NCBI GenBank assembly: GCA_013334325.1
Contig: JAAXXT010000023.1
Location: 1-36,312, forward strand
Source of the DNA: Erysipelotrichaceae bacterium
GTDB lineage: Bacteria; Bacillota_I; Bacilli_A; Erysipelotrichales; Erysipelotrichaceae
Direction of reading: 5' to 3'
Length of the DNA stretch: 36,312 bases
In this document: positions 1 through 8,205 of the stretch, piece after piece
How the letters are laid out: each line of letters opens with the position of its first letter
How positions within the stretch are numbered: position 1 is the first letter of the stretch
The notes under the pieces: model-generated
What the model was told of the DNA's origin: nothing
The model's input: the letters and a program-made list of their open reading frames with translations, nothing else
Databases searched by the model: none
Position numbers and translations under genes: made by a program

Positions 1-927
1 ATCATCGATATCGATACCGCGGGCAGCGACATCGGTACATACTAAGATGTTTAATTTCTTTTGTTTAAAGCGGTCCATAACGATCGTACGCATTTCTTGC
101 TTAAGATCGCCGTGGATGGCAGCACTGTTGTAGCCTTTAGAGCCTAATAGTGCAGCAACATCATCGACCATTTTCTTCGTATTACAGAAGATCATACAAG
201 AATCCGGTCTATAGAATTCCAAGAGTTGGACCAAAGTATCTGTTTTTGAACCTTGGCTGACTTCATATGCGACCTGTTGGATTGCATTGACGGTCATTTC
301 TTTTTGAGCGGTCTTGATGTGGATCGGAGAATTCAGGTATTCGTCCGTGATGTTTAGGATTTCTCTAGGCATCGTCGCAGAGAACAATAAGAATTGTTTC
401 TCTGACGGTAAAGATTTTAAGATCTCTTCGATGTCTTCTTTAAAGCCAAGCTTCAGCATTTCATCAGCTTCGTCTAGGACGAAAGCTTTTAGATCACTGA
501 AACGTAAGGTTTTACGTTCCATATGATCCATGACTCTTCCTGGGGTACCGACGATGATGTCGACGCCACCTTTAAGATCGCGGATCTGTGAACTGATAGG
601 TTCTCCACCATAGATGGAGACAATACGGATGCCTTCTTTATATTTAGCGAACTTTCTGAGTTCGTTGGTGACCTGTAAGGTTAACTCACGGGTTGGGGTT
701 AGGATCAATACCTGAGGGATCCGTCTTTCGAGCTTTTGAAGATTCTCAATTAACGGGATGCCATAGGCCGCAGTCTTACCGGTTCCGGTCTGACTTTGTC
801 CAATGATATCCTTGCCTTCCAAAATCAAGGGAATTGTCTTCTCTTGAATGTAGGTACAATCTTCGTAGCCCATCTCGTCAATGGCTTTTAACATCTCACT
901 GCTTATGCTTAATTCATTAAATTTCAT
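1..927 (-). CDS. cshA: DEAD-box ATP-dependent RNA helicase, C-terminal part outside window
   Basis: ATP-dependent RNA helicase that remodels RNA duplexes in ribosome assembly, mRNA decay or cold adaptation. Translating the minus strand from ATG 927 gives an unbroken frame of 309 codons to the window edge. It shows the Q-motif region, motif I (GQSQTGTGKT), Ia (PTREL), Ib (TPGR), II (DEAD), III (SAT), and in the second RecA domain the run CTDVAARGIDID. All core motifs except the last (HRxGR, motif VI) are therefore inside the window. Only the C-terminal end, where CshA and DeaD families differ, is missing, so the exact subfamily name is inferred. The Shine-Dalgarno is weak (GAGAAAAA). The start is preceded by a good minus-strand promoter. 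It is divergent from the surface-protein gene at 1149. Confidence 0.93.
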   Translation of the reverse strand, partial: MKFNELSISSEMLKAIDEMGYEDCTYIQEKTIPLILEGKDIIGQSQTGTGKTAAYGIPLIENLQKLERRIPQVLILTPTRELTLQVTNELRKFAKYKEGIRIVSIYGGEPISSQIRDLKGGVDIIVGTPGRVMDHMERKTLRFSDLKAFVLDEADEMLKLGFKEDIEEILKSLPSEKQFLLFSATMPREILNITDEYLNSPIHIKTAQKEMTVNAIQQVAYEVSQGSKTDTLVQLLEFYRPDSCMIFCNTKKMVDDVAALLGSKGYNSAAIHGDLKQEMRTIVMDRFKQKKLNILVCTDVAARGIDIDD

Positions 928-959
928 TTTTTCTCATTTCTGTGCTGACATACCGACAG

Positions 960-988
960 ATTATACACAGTTTAACAGATTAAGTAAA
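960..988 (-). promoter_or_regulatory. Promoter of the DEAD-box helicase
   Basis: On the minus strand there is a -35 TTTACT (983-988), a 17-bp spacer and a perfect -10 TATAAT (960-965). The predicted start is near 953, giving a leader of about 25 nt before ATG 927. Consensus matching by eye only. Confidence 0.55.
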
Positions 989-1093
989 GGAAAAACAGGG
1001 AAGACGTCCAAAGCAGAAGACCATCTATGACTGTTAAATGCAAGTCCAATTCTAAAGAACTAAGATTATGTTTAGAAAGTGCACATAATTAGA

Positions 1094-1122
1094 TTGTATA
1101 AATGTATATATAGTCTTAAAAT
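1094..1122 (+). promoter_or_regulatory. Promoter of the sortase-anchored surface protein
   Basis: -35 TTGTAT (1094-1099), 17-bp spacer and -10 TAAAAT (1117-1122), followed by a GAAGCGAGG Shine-Dalgarno and ATG at 1149. The rest of the 929-1148 divergent intergenic region shows no gene. Confidence 0.5.
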
Positions 1123-1148
1123 AGAGATATCGAAGCGAGGTAATCACG

Positions 1149-3380
1149 ATGAAAAGAATTGGGATATGTTTAGTTGTATTATTGACTTTATTGCTTAATT
1201 TAAAAGGTGTAGGGTTAAGAGTGGTGGGGTATGGTGAAGGACAAGAAGGAACGCCTGATAATCCGTATGTGATCACGACACCTCAAGAATTACAGGACAT
1301 GAATTTAGATTTGGATGCATGTTATGTCTTAGGAAATGATTTGGATATGACGGATTTTTCATGGGAACACATTGGTGAATATGGTGATCCGTTTGTTGGA
1401 GAGCTTAATGGAGCTGGTTACGAAATCACCAATTTAACTTTACCGATCTATGTAACAAACATATTCGAAGAGAATGTTTTCGCTGCTGGGATGTTTGGGG
1501 CTATTGGGCAAAATGCACGTCTATATAATTTCGGTTTACAATATACCATCAGTGCTTTAAATATTGAAACTGGTGATACAAGTATCATGGTTGGTGGATT
1601 ATCAACTTATGTGGAAGGGTATTATGACATCGATATCAACAATATTTGGGTCGATGGGGATATTGAATTGAGTACGACAAGTACCTTTAGATATACCTCT
1701 GTAGGTGGAATCTTTGGGGAAGTTTATCTGGTGGAACATCTAACTGCATTAAGTTTTACAGGATCTATCAAAGTTGACGCAGAAAATAGCGGGATGGGTG
1801 TTGGTGGTATCGTAGGTTATGGGGAAGACTTTAGTATTAATGATTCCCGCGTTTTTGATGCTACCATTGAAACTGGAGCCAGTATTGATGAATCTGGCGT
1901 AGCTGGAATGATCGGGTGGGCAGAATACTATGATAGCTATCTCTCGGATTCAGATGTAATATTTAGAAATTCCGTTGTTGGTACGACGGTTACAAGTGGA
2001 AACTATGTTCATGCTGGTGGCTTAGTGGGTATTATCATCGATGATGATGATAATGATCTATATGCTACTCGTAATTATGTAGAAGACGTCATCGTTATTG
2101 GAGGTCGTGGCGTAGGGGGCTTCGTTGGATACTCTTACTATATGGATTACATCCGTAATGAGATCAAAGGTGTTGACGTTAAAATTTGCGATGATTTCTC
2201 ACAAGAATTTGGGGATGGTTATCTAGGTGTAGGTGGTTTTGTTGGGTATAGTCTTGCTGACTACATTCGTCAATTGGTGATCTCTGAAACCAGAGTGGGA
2301 TTAGGAGGCAGTGTAAATAGAGTTGGTGGTATTGCAGGGACATCAGAAGATGGATCCTATAGATACATAGATTTCAGTGGTGAAGTCAAATCTACCGGAG
2401 ATAGAGTAGGAGGAGTTAATGGACTCTCTCTCAATACTGATATTTATTACGCATTTGTAAATGCTGTCATTGAAGGTGATTCATATGTAGGAGGCATTAT
2501 TGGCCAATCTAATGGTTGGGATTTCCTAAGTTCAGATTCGTTTGTTGGGACCTTGACTGGTTATATGTATGTAGGTGGTTTGGTTGGAGAAAAAGAAGGC
2601 GATATTCTAGAAATCCACAGTTCTTATGCGAGAGGAACCTTTACAGCGGAGCGAGTTGTTGGGGGTCTCATAGGTTTATCTCTAGGAGAAGTTTTGATCG
2701 TACAATCATATTTTGCTGGAACGCTTGATAAACAAGACAGTGTTCCTGCTGGTGGGTTTACCCCAAGTGGATCCTTCCAGACTTTGATCGATCCGATCAA
2801 CTGTTCCAATGTCGAAGTTAGCTTGGTAAATGTTTACTTTGATAATACACTCTATACAGGTTCTTCTTTATTTCCTGATACTGGATATGCAACTATTAAT
2901 TTCAAAGATGTAACCAGTGATGTAGCGGGAAGTCTTGGTACTGATCTAGGCTTTGATGGTGACTATGAATTCTTCTTATTCAGTGGGTTAAATGATGGAT
3001 ACTTCTCATTGTGGGGAGATCGTAACTATATCTTCTTTATCTCAGAAGAAGAAAAAATTCAAATGCAACTGACTTTTGGGAGAATACTAATGGAAGGTAC
3101 CGATGAGTTTTATAACCCCAATGTGAAAGAATATATTTATTGGGAATATAGGATTCTTCCAGTAGTTATTGAAAGAACTGGTTTTGTGCTCAAGGGATGG
3201 TCTACGGATGCCCTGGGTGAAGACATGATTGATGAAGATACATATTACTTCGAAGACAACACAATGCTTTATGCTCAATGGACAGAATCATTACCTGATA
3301 CTGGGGTTGCGTCCAAATCAGGCTTGTCGCTTCTAATTTTAGCCCTATTGGGTTTATTGATAAGTAAGAAAAAAGACTAA
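1149..3380 (+). CDS. Sortase-anchored surface protein with GLUG-type repeats and an InlB-like B-repeat
   Basis: Predicted cell-wall-linked surface protein of 743 residues. The N-terminus is a signal peptide (Lys-Arg then a Val/Leu-rich core, about residues 1-25). The C-terminus is a sorting signal: LPDTG at 715-719, a hydrophobic stretch and the tail SKKKD. Between them lie at least ten spaced copies of a V-G-G-(L/I/F)-(V/I)-G motif, the hallmark of GLUG repeats in adhesin-like and protease-associated surface proteins; these probably form a beta-solenoid. Residues about 640-712 end in LYAQW after GFVLKGWST, matching the Listeria-Bacteroides (InlB B) repeat. No catalytic domain is visible, so an adhesion or matrix role is inferred. 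It is transcribed alone, between its own promoter and a strong terminator. Sortase is not in the window. Confidence 0.85.
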   Translation: MKRIGICLVVLLTLLLNLKGVGLRVVGYGEGQEGTPDNPYVITTPQELQDMNLDLDACYVLGNDLDMTDFSWEHIGEYGDPFVGELNGAGYEITNLTLPIYVTNIFEENVFAAGMFGAIGQNARLYNFGLQYTISALNIETGDTSIMVGGLSTYVEGYYDIDINNIWVDGDIELSTTSTFRYTSVGGIFGEVYLVEHLTALSFTGSIKVDAENSGMGVGGIVGYGEDFSINDSRVFDATIETGASIDESGVAGMIGWAEYYDSYLSDSDVIFRNSVVGTTVTSGNYVHAGGLVGIIIDDDDNDLYATRNYVEDVIVIGGRGVGGFVGYSYYMDYIRNEIKGVDVKICDDFSQEFGDGYLGVGGFVGYSLADYIRQLVISETRVGLGGSVNRVGGIAGTSEDGSYRYIDFSGEVKSTGDRVGGVNGLSLNTDIYYAFVNAVIEGDSYVGGIIGQSNGWDFLSSDSFVGTLTGYMYVGGLVGEKEGDILEIHSSYARGTFTAERVVGGLIGLSLGEVLIVQSYFAGTLDKQDSVPAGGFTPSGSFQTLIDPINCSNVEVSLVNVYFDNTLYTGSSLFPDTGYATINFKDVTSDVAGSLGTDLGFDGDYEFFLFSGLNDGYFSLWGDRNYIFFISEEEKIQMQLTFGRILMEGTDEFYNPNVKEYIYWEYRILPVVIERTGFVLKGWSTDALGEDMIDEDTYYFEDNTMLYAQWTESLPDTGVASKSGLSLLILALLGLLISKKKD

Positions 3381-3387
3381 GGAATAG

Positions 3388-3411
3388 CCGCTTCGAAAGA
3401 AGCGGTTTTTT
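3388..3411 (+). terminator. Intrinsic terminator after the surface protein
   Basis: Perfect 7-bp stem CCGCTTC/GAAGCGG with a GAAA tetraloop, followed by a run of T interrupted once. Confidence 0.9.
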
Positions 3412-3524
3412 ATTGTGAGGGTTAATAAAGTAAGCTAAGTTTATATTGATAAGCGAAAAACTGGGGATTCATCTTATAAAGCGTTAAACTGTGTGTAGTA
3501 AAAGAATCCTTGAAGGAGGCCAAT

Positions 3525-4448
3525 ATGAACAGAATTCCAGTCATTTTGGATGTCGATACAGGTTTAGATGATGCCTTAGCTTTGCTTCTAGTCTCAGATC
3601 TAGCTCAACTACAGCTTATGGGATTAGCCTGTGTAAATGGGAATGCCTCTGTAGAAGACACCTATCGTAATACACGATTTATCGCTAAGCTTTTGAATAT
3701 AAAGGTTCCTGTATCAAAAGGTGCTGCCTATCCGATGATCAATAAGATACTTCACGCGAAAGAAGCTCATGGATCGTTTGGTTTAGGTAATCTAAAAGTA
3801 GAGATGGATGCAGAAAAACATATCTTACCTGCTTCTCAAATGTATATTAAATTATTAACGGAGACTACCGAACCTATTACGATCATCGCCACAGGTCCTT
3901 TGACCAATCTCGCTCATTTGATCGTCAATCATCCTGAGTTAAAACCTAAGATCAAAATGATCAGTTTTATGGGAGGATCTACAACTCAAGGTAATGTGAC
4001 CCCTTATGCGGAATTCAACGCACACGGTGATCCTGAAGCACTCAGTGTGGTCTTGAAGTCAGGGATAGCTTTGATGATGGCAGGACTAAACATCACCAAT
4101 GATTTAAGGATCAAACCTGAAGCAGTTACTAAGATGGTAAAGGATCCTAGTGATACTCAAAAGATCTTCATCGACTTTATAGATTTCTATGCGAATTCTG
4201 CGTTTTATCGTCATGAGAATAGAGGGGCAGCCCTTCATGATTCAACGGCAGTTGCGGCAGTTGCTTTTCCTGAAGCTTTTGAGAAAAGCATGAAGTCGAT
4301 CACCGTGGATGTCTCTAAGGATGCGCGAAGAGGAGAAACCAGAGAAGAAGGCGATTCCAACAATGTCTTGGTCTTGACATCTGTAGATCTGAAGTTTATG
4401 GTGAAATTAACAGTTGAAAGTATCCATCACTTAAGGAGAACTGAATGA
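3525..4448 (+). CDS. Inosine/uridine-preferring nucleoside hydrolase family
   Basis: Hydrolyses the N-glycosidic bond of ribonucleosides to free base and ribose. The product is 307 aa, typical for the family. The N-terminal calcium-binding motif DVDTGLDDA (residues 9-17) carries the signature aspartates, EFNAHGDPEA supplies the central Asn/Asp pair, and ALHDSTA contains the C-terminal His-Asp. I chose ATG 3525 rather than an upstream in-frame TTG at 3510 because GAAGGAGG (3512-3519) is spaced for the ATG. The stop overlaps the ribokinase start by ATGA, so the two are translationally coupled: hydrolase releases ribose, kinase traps it as ribose-5-phosphate. Base specificity cannot be read from the sequence. 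Confidence 0.92.
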   Translation: MNRIPVILDVDTGLDDALALLLVSDLAQLQLMGLACVNGNASVEDTYRNTRFIAKLLNIKVPVSKGAAYPMINKILHAKEAHGSFGLGNLKVEMDAEKHILPASQMYIKLLTETTEPITIIATGPLTNLAHLIVNHPELKPKIKMISFMGGSTTQGNVTPYAEFNAHGDPEALSVVLKSGIALMMAGLNITNDLRIKPEAVTKMVKDPSDTQKIFIDFIDFYANSAFYRHENRGAALHDSTAVAAVAFPEAFEKSMKSITVDVSKDARRGETREEGDSNNVLVLTSVDLKFMVKLTVESIHHLRRTE

Positions 4449-5371
4449 GAAAAATAGTTGTTATTGGATCAGTAAACATAGACATCGTCTTTCATGTGTC
4501 CTACTTCGTTAAACCTAAAGAAACCATTTCCTCTGAATCTATGGATCGTTTTCTAGGAGGCAAGGGTCTTAATCAAGCCATTGCCTTAAGTAAGGCCTAT
4601 CCTGAAGTTAAGCTCTTCGCCAATATCTCCTCAAAAGATACTTCTCTTAAAGAAGAGATCAAAGCGTTTGGGGTAGATACATCGATGATTGAAAGTCTTG
4701 ATGGGGAACCAGGGACAGCGTTTATCCAAGTGGATCCTAGTGGAGAAAACTGTATCATTTTAAATAAAGGGGTCAATCATCAGTTTACGAAAGAACGTAT
4801 CAGTTCAGTGATCTCATCTCTTCATGAAGGAGATCTTATCGTTCTTCAAAATGAGATCAATGAGCTAGAGTTCATCATCGAAAGCGCTAAATCTAAAGGT
4901 CTTAAGATTGCCTTTAATCCATCACCTTTTGATTCTAAGATCTTAGATCTACCTCTAGAAGAAGTAGACTATTTGATTTTTAATGAAGTAGAAGGAAAGA
5001 TGTTGAGCCATTTCTCAGAAGCAGACAAGATCTTAAAGACCCTTCACAATCGATATCCTAATACGACTCTAGTGTTGACCTTAGGCTCATTAGGGGTCAT
5101 GGCTCAACAAGCCAATATGACTTATGAGATGAGTGGATTAAAAGTAGAAGCTGTCGATACTACCGCAGCAGGAGATGCCTTTACAGGGTACTTCTTAGCG
5201 GGAGTTCAAAAAGGACTAAGTGTTGCGGAAGCTTTAGAGATGGCCAATGTGGCTGGAGCTTTGACTGTAACTAAGCGTGGGGCTTCTTCATCTATCCCAA
5301 CGCTTCAAGAAGTGTTTGATGGGGTCATTACCTTTAAAAATTCTTCTCAAAAAATCAAACAAGCGCTGTGA
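4445..5371 (+). CDS. rbsK: PfkB-family sugar kinase, probable ribokinase
   Basis: Phosphorylates a pentose, most likely ribose, using ATP. The 308-residue protein has PfkB signature 1 (GGKGLNQA near residue 38) and signature 2 (DTTAAGDAFTG), whose aspartate is the catalytic base. It opens with IGSVNIDIV, typical of ribokinase. It overlaps the nucleoside hydrolase by 4 bp, which supports ribose as substrate over other PfkB substrates. No ribose transporter is linked, so the supply is probably intracellular nucleoside breakdown. Its stop codon lies in the loop of a hairpin that probably terminates the operon. Confidence 0.88.
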   Translation: MRKIVVIGSVNIDIVFHVSYFVKPKETISSESMDRFLGGKGLNQAIALSKAYPEVKLFANISSKDTSLKEEIKAFGVDTSMIESLDGEPGTAFIQVDPSGENCIILNKGVNHQFTKERISSVISSLHEGDLIVLQNEINELEFIIESAKSKGLKIAFNPSPFDSKILDLPLEEVDYLIFNEVEGKMLSHFSEADKILKTLHNRYPNTTLVLTLGSLGVMAQQANMTYEMSGLKVEAVDTTAAGDAFTGYFLAGVQKGLSVAEALEMANVAGALTVTKRGASSSIPTLQEVFDGVITFKNSSQKIKQAL

Positions 5372-5387
5372 TCAGCGCTTGAATTTT
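5361..5387 (+). terminator. Terminator hairpin spanning the ribokinase stop codon
   Basis: Perfect 8-bp stem AAGCGCTG (5361-5368) / CAGCGCTT (5373-5380) with loop TGAT containing the TGA stop. It is followed by GAATTTTAT, a short T-run, so efficiency may be moderate. Confidence 0.65.
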
Positions 5388-5406
5388 ATAAAAGATGTGC
5401 TACAAT
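5379..5406 (+). promoter_or_regulatory. Promoter of htpG (extended -10)
   Basis: -35 TTGAAT (5379-5384), 16-bp spacer and -10 TACAAT (5401-5406) preceded by TGC, an extended -10. The start point would fall at the left edge of the CIRCE operator. Confidence 0.75.
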
Positions 5407-5409
5407 TAA

Positions 5410-5436
5410 TTAGCACTCACAGTGGTAAAGTGCTAA
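5410..5436 (+). promoter_or_regulatory. CIRCE operator (HrcA site) upstream of htpG
   Basis: TTAGCACTC (5410-5418), a 9-bp spacer and AAGTGCTAA (5428-5436). The CIRCE consensus is TTAGCACTC-N9-GAGTGCTAA, so this matches at 17 of 18 arm positions with exact spacing. It sits over the predicted transcription start, so HrcA would repress by blocking initiation. Confidence 0.93.
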
Positions 5437-5447
5437 AAGGAGAACTC

Positions 5448-7340
5448 ATGGCCCAAAAGAAACAGTATAAAGCAGAAACAAAGCGACTGCTGGATCTCAT
5501 GATCCATTCGATTTACACGCATAAAGAAATATTCCTTAGAGAATTGATTTCTAATGCTTCTGATGCCTTAGATAAGATCTATCATGCATCCTTACATAAC
5601 GAAGTAGAAATCGATCGTACTAAACTAGAAATTAGAATCACCGTTGATGAAAAGGCAAGAACCTTGACCATCACCGATAATGGGATCGGTATGACCGCAT
5701 CTGAGATCGAAGATAATCTAGGTGTGATTGCGAAGAGTGGATCCTTTACCTTTAAGAAAGGTTTAAAGGAGGAAGATAAACAAGATGATATCGATATTAT
5801 TGGTCAGTTTGGGGTAGGATTCTATTCTGCCTTTATGGTAGCTGAAAAAGTTGAAGTCTATTCTCAAAGTGCTAAAGGCGAAGATTCTGTTCGTTTTGAA
5901 TCTGAAGGAGAAGATGGGTATAAGATCGAGACTGTTGAGAAACGTCCGATTGGGACTACCATCGTTTTACATTTAAAAGCAGATGAGGAAGACGAAAACT
6001 ATAGCCTTTATTTAGAAAACTACGAAATCAAAAACCTCATCAAGAAATACTCAGACTATATTCGCTATCCAATCAAAATGAATGAAGAACAAAGCGACTA
6101 TGACGAGAAAGGTGAAGTCAAAGAAACCAAGATCGTAGAAGTCACTTTGAATTCAATGATTCCTTTATGGAAACGTAATAAGAGCGAACTTAAAGATGAA
6201 GACTACAATAGTTTCTATCAAGATAAGTTCAATGATTTCCAAGCCCCTTCAAAAGTCATCCATACCAATCTAGAAGGCGCTCTAAGTTTTGATGCCTTAT
6301 TGTTTGTGCCTTCTCATGTGCCTCCTGCTTTCTACACCCAAGATTATCAAGCAGGTCTACAACTCTATAGTCGAGGCGTCTTTATTCTAGATCACGCGAA
6401 AGATCTTCTACCGGATGCGTTTAGATTCGTACGTGGTTTGGTGGATTCCCCAGACTTATCACTTAATATTTCCCGAGAAATGCTTCAGCATGATCGTCAG
6501 TTGAAAGCCATCGCATCTCGCTTAGAAAAGAAAATCAAAGGCGAATTGTTGGGGATGCTAAAGACGGATCGCGAGAAGTATGAAGCTTTCTATAAAAACT
6601 TTGGTCTACAGATCAAATACGGAGCTTACGCTCAATATGGAGCCAATAAAGAACTCTTAGAAGATTTGATTTTATTTGGATCCTCAAAAGAACTAAAAAT
6701 GGTTTCACTAGAAGAATATGTAGAACGTATGAAAGAAGACCAGAAAGAAATTTTCTATGTATCAGGAGAAAGCTTGGCGAAATGTGATGCCTTACCTCAA
6801 ACTGAATGGGTCAAAGAAAAAGGCTATGAGATCTTATATCTAACCGATGATGTGGATGAATTTGTCCTACAAGCCTTTGGGACCTATAAAGAAAAAGCCT
6901 TCAAAGCCATTAATCAAGGTGATCTTGATTTAGGGACAGAAGAAGAAAAACAAGCTTTAAAAGATAAAGGAGAAGCCAATAAAGACTTACTTGAATCTTT
7001 AAAAGAAGCTTTAAAAGATCAAGTCAGTGATGTGAGACTGAGTGGTCGTTTAAAGAGCCATCCTGTATGTTTGGTTTCTGATGAAGGTCTAAGCTTTGAG
7101 ATGGAGAAGGTCTTGGCTCAAATGCCTGATGGGGCTCCTAATATGAAAGCCAAACGTATCTTAGAACTCAACTCTGAGCATCCTCTGATCGAAGCCTTAA
7201 GTAAAGTATCTCAAGATAAGGTAAAAGATTATGCGGAACTCTTATACAGTCAAGCTCTATTGATTGAAGGCTTTACTTTAGAAGATCCTGTGAAGTTCTC
7301 TAATACCTTAGCCCAATTGATGATCGATGCGTCTAAATAA
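5448..7340 (+). CDS. htpG: HtpG, bacterial Hsp90 chaperone
   Basis: ATP-dependent cytosolic chaperone of 630 aa, the usual HtpG length. The N-terminal GHKL ATPase domain shows ELISNASDAL (Mg/ATP-binding Glu and Asn), TDNGIGM and GQFGVGFYSAFMVA (ATP lid). The middle domain contains YSRGVFILD and the conserved DLSLNISREMLQ segment with the catalytic-loop Arg. The C-terminal dimerisation region is complete. An open frame extends 171 bp further upstream, but ATG 5448 has the AAAAGGAGAA Shine-Dalgarno and lies just after the CIRCE site, which fixes the start. The gene is transcribed alone and should be induced by heat through HrcA release. Confidence 0.98.
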   Translation: MAQKKQYKAETKRLLDLMIHSIYTHKEIFLRELISNASDALDKIYHASLHNEVEIDRTKLEIRITVDEKARTLTITDNGIGMTASEIEDNLGVIAKSGSFTFKKGLKEEDKQDDIDIIGQFGVGFYSAFMVAEKVEVYSQSAKGEDSVRFESEGEDGYKIETVEKRPIGTTIVLHLKADEEDENYSLYLENYEIKNLIKKYSDYIRYPIKMNEEQSDYDEKGEVKETKIVEVTLNSMIPLWKRNKSELKDEDYNSFYQDKFNDFQAPSKVIHTNLEGALSFDALLFVPSHVPPAFYTQDYQAGLQLYSRGVFILDHAKDLLPDAFRFVRGLVDSPDLSLNISREMLQHDRQLKAIASRLEKKIKGELLGMLKTDREKYEAFYKNFGLQIKYGAYAQYGANKELLEDLILFGSSKELKMVSLEEYVERMKEDQKEIFYVSGESLAKCDALPQTEWVKEKGYEILYLTDDVDEFVLQAFGTYKEKAFKAINQGDLDLGTEEEKQALKDKGEANKDLLESLKEALKDQVSDVRLSGRLKSHPVCLVSDEGLSFEMEKVLAQMPDGAPNMKAKRILELNSEHPLIEALSKVSQDKVKDYAELLYSQALLIEGFTLEDPVKFSNTLAQLMIDASK

Positions 7341-7365
7341 AAGTCGAAGAAATTCGACTTTTTTC
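7341..7365 (+). terminator. Intrinsic terminator of htpG
   Basis: 8-bp stem AAGTCGAA/TTCGACTT with a GAAA tetraloop, then TTTTC. It begins directly after the htpG stop. Confidence 0.9.
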
Positions 7366-7408
7366 TTACTTTAAAGAACGAATTAAAAAAATAAGAAATT
7401 ATTTTTGG

Positions 7409-7437
7409 CTTAATATTAACTTAATATACACTATGCT
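7409..7437 (+). promoter_or_regulatory. 11-bp direct-repeat operator and promoter, copy 1
   Basis: CTTAATAT at 7409-7416 is repeated at 7420-7427, exactly 11 bp apart. A weak -10 TATGCT lies at 7432-7437. Repeats with 11-bp period overlapping the -35 region are typical of tandem OmpR/PhoB-type regulator sites. The same arrangement recurs upstream of the paralogue at 8206, and an OmpR-type regulator is encoded directly downstream of that. Confidence 0.65.
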
Positions 7438-7463
7438 AATATGGTTGCAGAAGAGGTAACAGA

Positions 7464-8045
7464 ATGAAGAAAATTACTGTATTACTTATGAGTTTAATGT
7501 TTATAGCTTTTATGGGATTAAGCGTTAGTGCTACATCAGATGAACCTACACCATTGGATCCGATCTTGGTTGATCCTAAACCAGAAGAACCAATCGTTGT
7601 GGATCCTATCATCGTTATCGATGATGGTGAAGTCATTAATCCTTGTGGAGAAAACATCGAAGTATGTATCGCTACCACAGGTGAAGGCTTCTCTGAAGGT
7701 TCTGTAGGAACAGGCGAAGAAGTTAAAGTTTGTTCAATCGATGAGAATGGTGTTGAATCTTGTGTTATCGAAATCGTTCCGTTAGATGGTCAACCTATCG
7801 ACAATACGATCGATGAGACTCCAGTGGATTGCGAAAAAGATCCTACCATTTGTCAGAGAACTGATGATGGGATTGAAACCTTAATGCCTACTGATGGAAA
7901 ATATGAAGATGGGATCTACTATATGACAGGCGATAAGAACTTAGACGCCAAAGACAATAGTATGGTTACAGTATCTGTGGTTGGATCTACTTTAGGTCTC
8001 ATCATATTAGGTTTAGCGATCAATCGCAAAGTAAGAAAAAACTAA
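7464..8045 (+). CDS. Secreted, C-terminally anchored protein with six conserved cysteines (paralogue 1)
   Basis: Unknown function, 193 aa. It has a signal peptide (MKK then a hydrophobic core ending in VSA, about residues 1-23), an acidic Pro/Asp-rich linker, an ectodomain, one C-terminal membrane segment and a basic RKVRKN tail. The ectodomain has three cysteine pairs (NPCGENIEVC, VCSIDENGVESC, DCEKDPTICQ), which could form three disulfides outside the cell. It is a close paralogue of the protein at 8206-8709. The Pro-rich linker (PLDPILVDPKPEEPIVV) and a segment near residue 140 are longer here. A YMTG sequence before the membrane segment faintly recalls a sorting signal but is not LPxTG. 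It has its own promoter and terminator, so is separate from the downstream operon. A sensor-accessory or surface role is inferred. Confidence 0.75.
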   Translation: MKKITVLLMSLMFIAFMGLSVSATSDEPTPLDPILVDPKPEEPIVVDPIIVIDDGEVINPCGENIEVCIATTGEGFSEGSVGTGEEVKVCSIDENGVESCVIEIVPLDGQPIDNTIDETPVDCEKDPTICQRTDDGIETLMPTDGKYEDGIYYMTGDKNLDAKDNSMVTVSVVGSTLGLIILGLAINRKVRKN

Positions 8046-8088
8046 AAAGATTTGAGATGAATTGCTTCATCCTAATGGACAAATCTTT
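8046..8088 (+). other. Nested hairpin in the 3' UTR of paralogue 1
   Basis: AAAGATTTG (8046-8054) pairs with CAAATCTTT (8080-8088). Inside, GATGAA (8056-8061) pairs with TTCATC (8066-8071) around a TTGC loop. There is no T-run after it; the real terminator follows at 8095. Possible mRNA-stabilising or processing element. Confidence 0.4.
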
Positions 8089-8094
8089 AGTGGA

Positions 8095-8125
8095 TAAAAG
8101 CCGATTTCCCTCGGCTTTTATTTTT
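8095..8125 (+). terminator. Intrinsic terminator after paralogue 1
   Basis: Perfect 10-bp stem TAAAAGCCGA/TCGGCTTTTA with loop TTTCCC, followed by TTTTT. It separates paralogue 1 from the next transcription unit. Confidence 0.88.
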
Positions 8126-8149
8126 AGTTCATAATCAAATCTTATTTCG

Positions 8150-8178
8150 CTTAATATTAACTTAATATACGCTATGAT
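8150..8178 (+). promoter_or_regulatory. 11-bp direct-repeat operator and promoter, copy 2
   Basis: CTTAATAT at 8150-8157 and again at 8161-8168, with a -10 TATGAT at 8173-8178. The repeat-to--10 offset (23 bp) equals that of copy 1. The likely regulator is the response regulator encoded in the same operon, giving autoregulation; this is inference. Confidence 0.68.
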
Positions 8179-8205
8179 ATAGTTGAACCATAAGAGGAAA
8201 CATCT

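Noticed and set aside
5277-5447. Upstream in-frame extension of htpG overlapping the ribokinase gene
   Set aside because: It would cross a terminator, promoter and CIRCE site; ATG 5448 has the Shine-Dalgarno and the conserved N-terminus.
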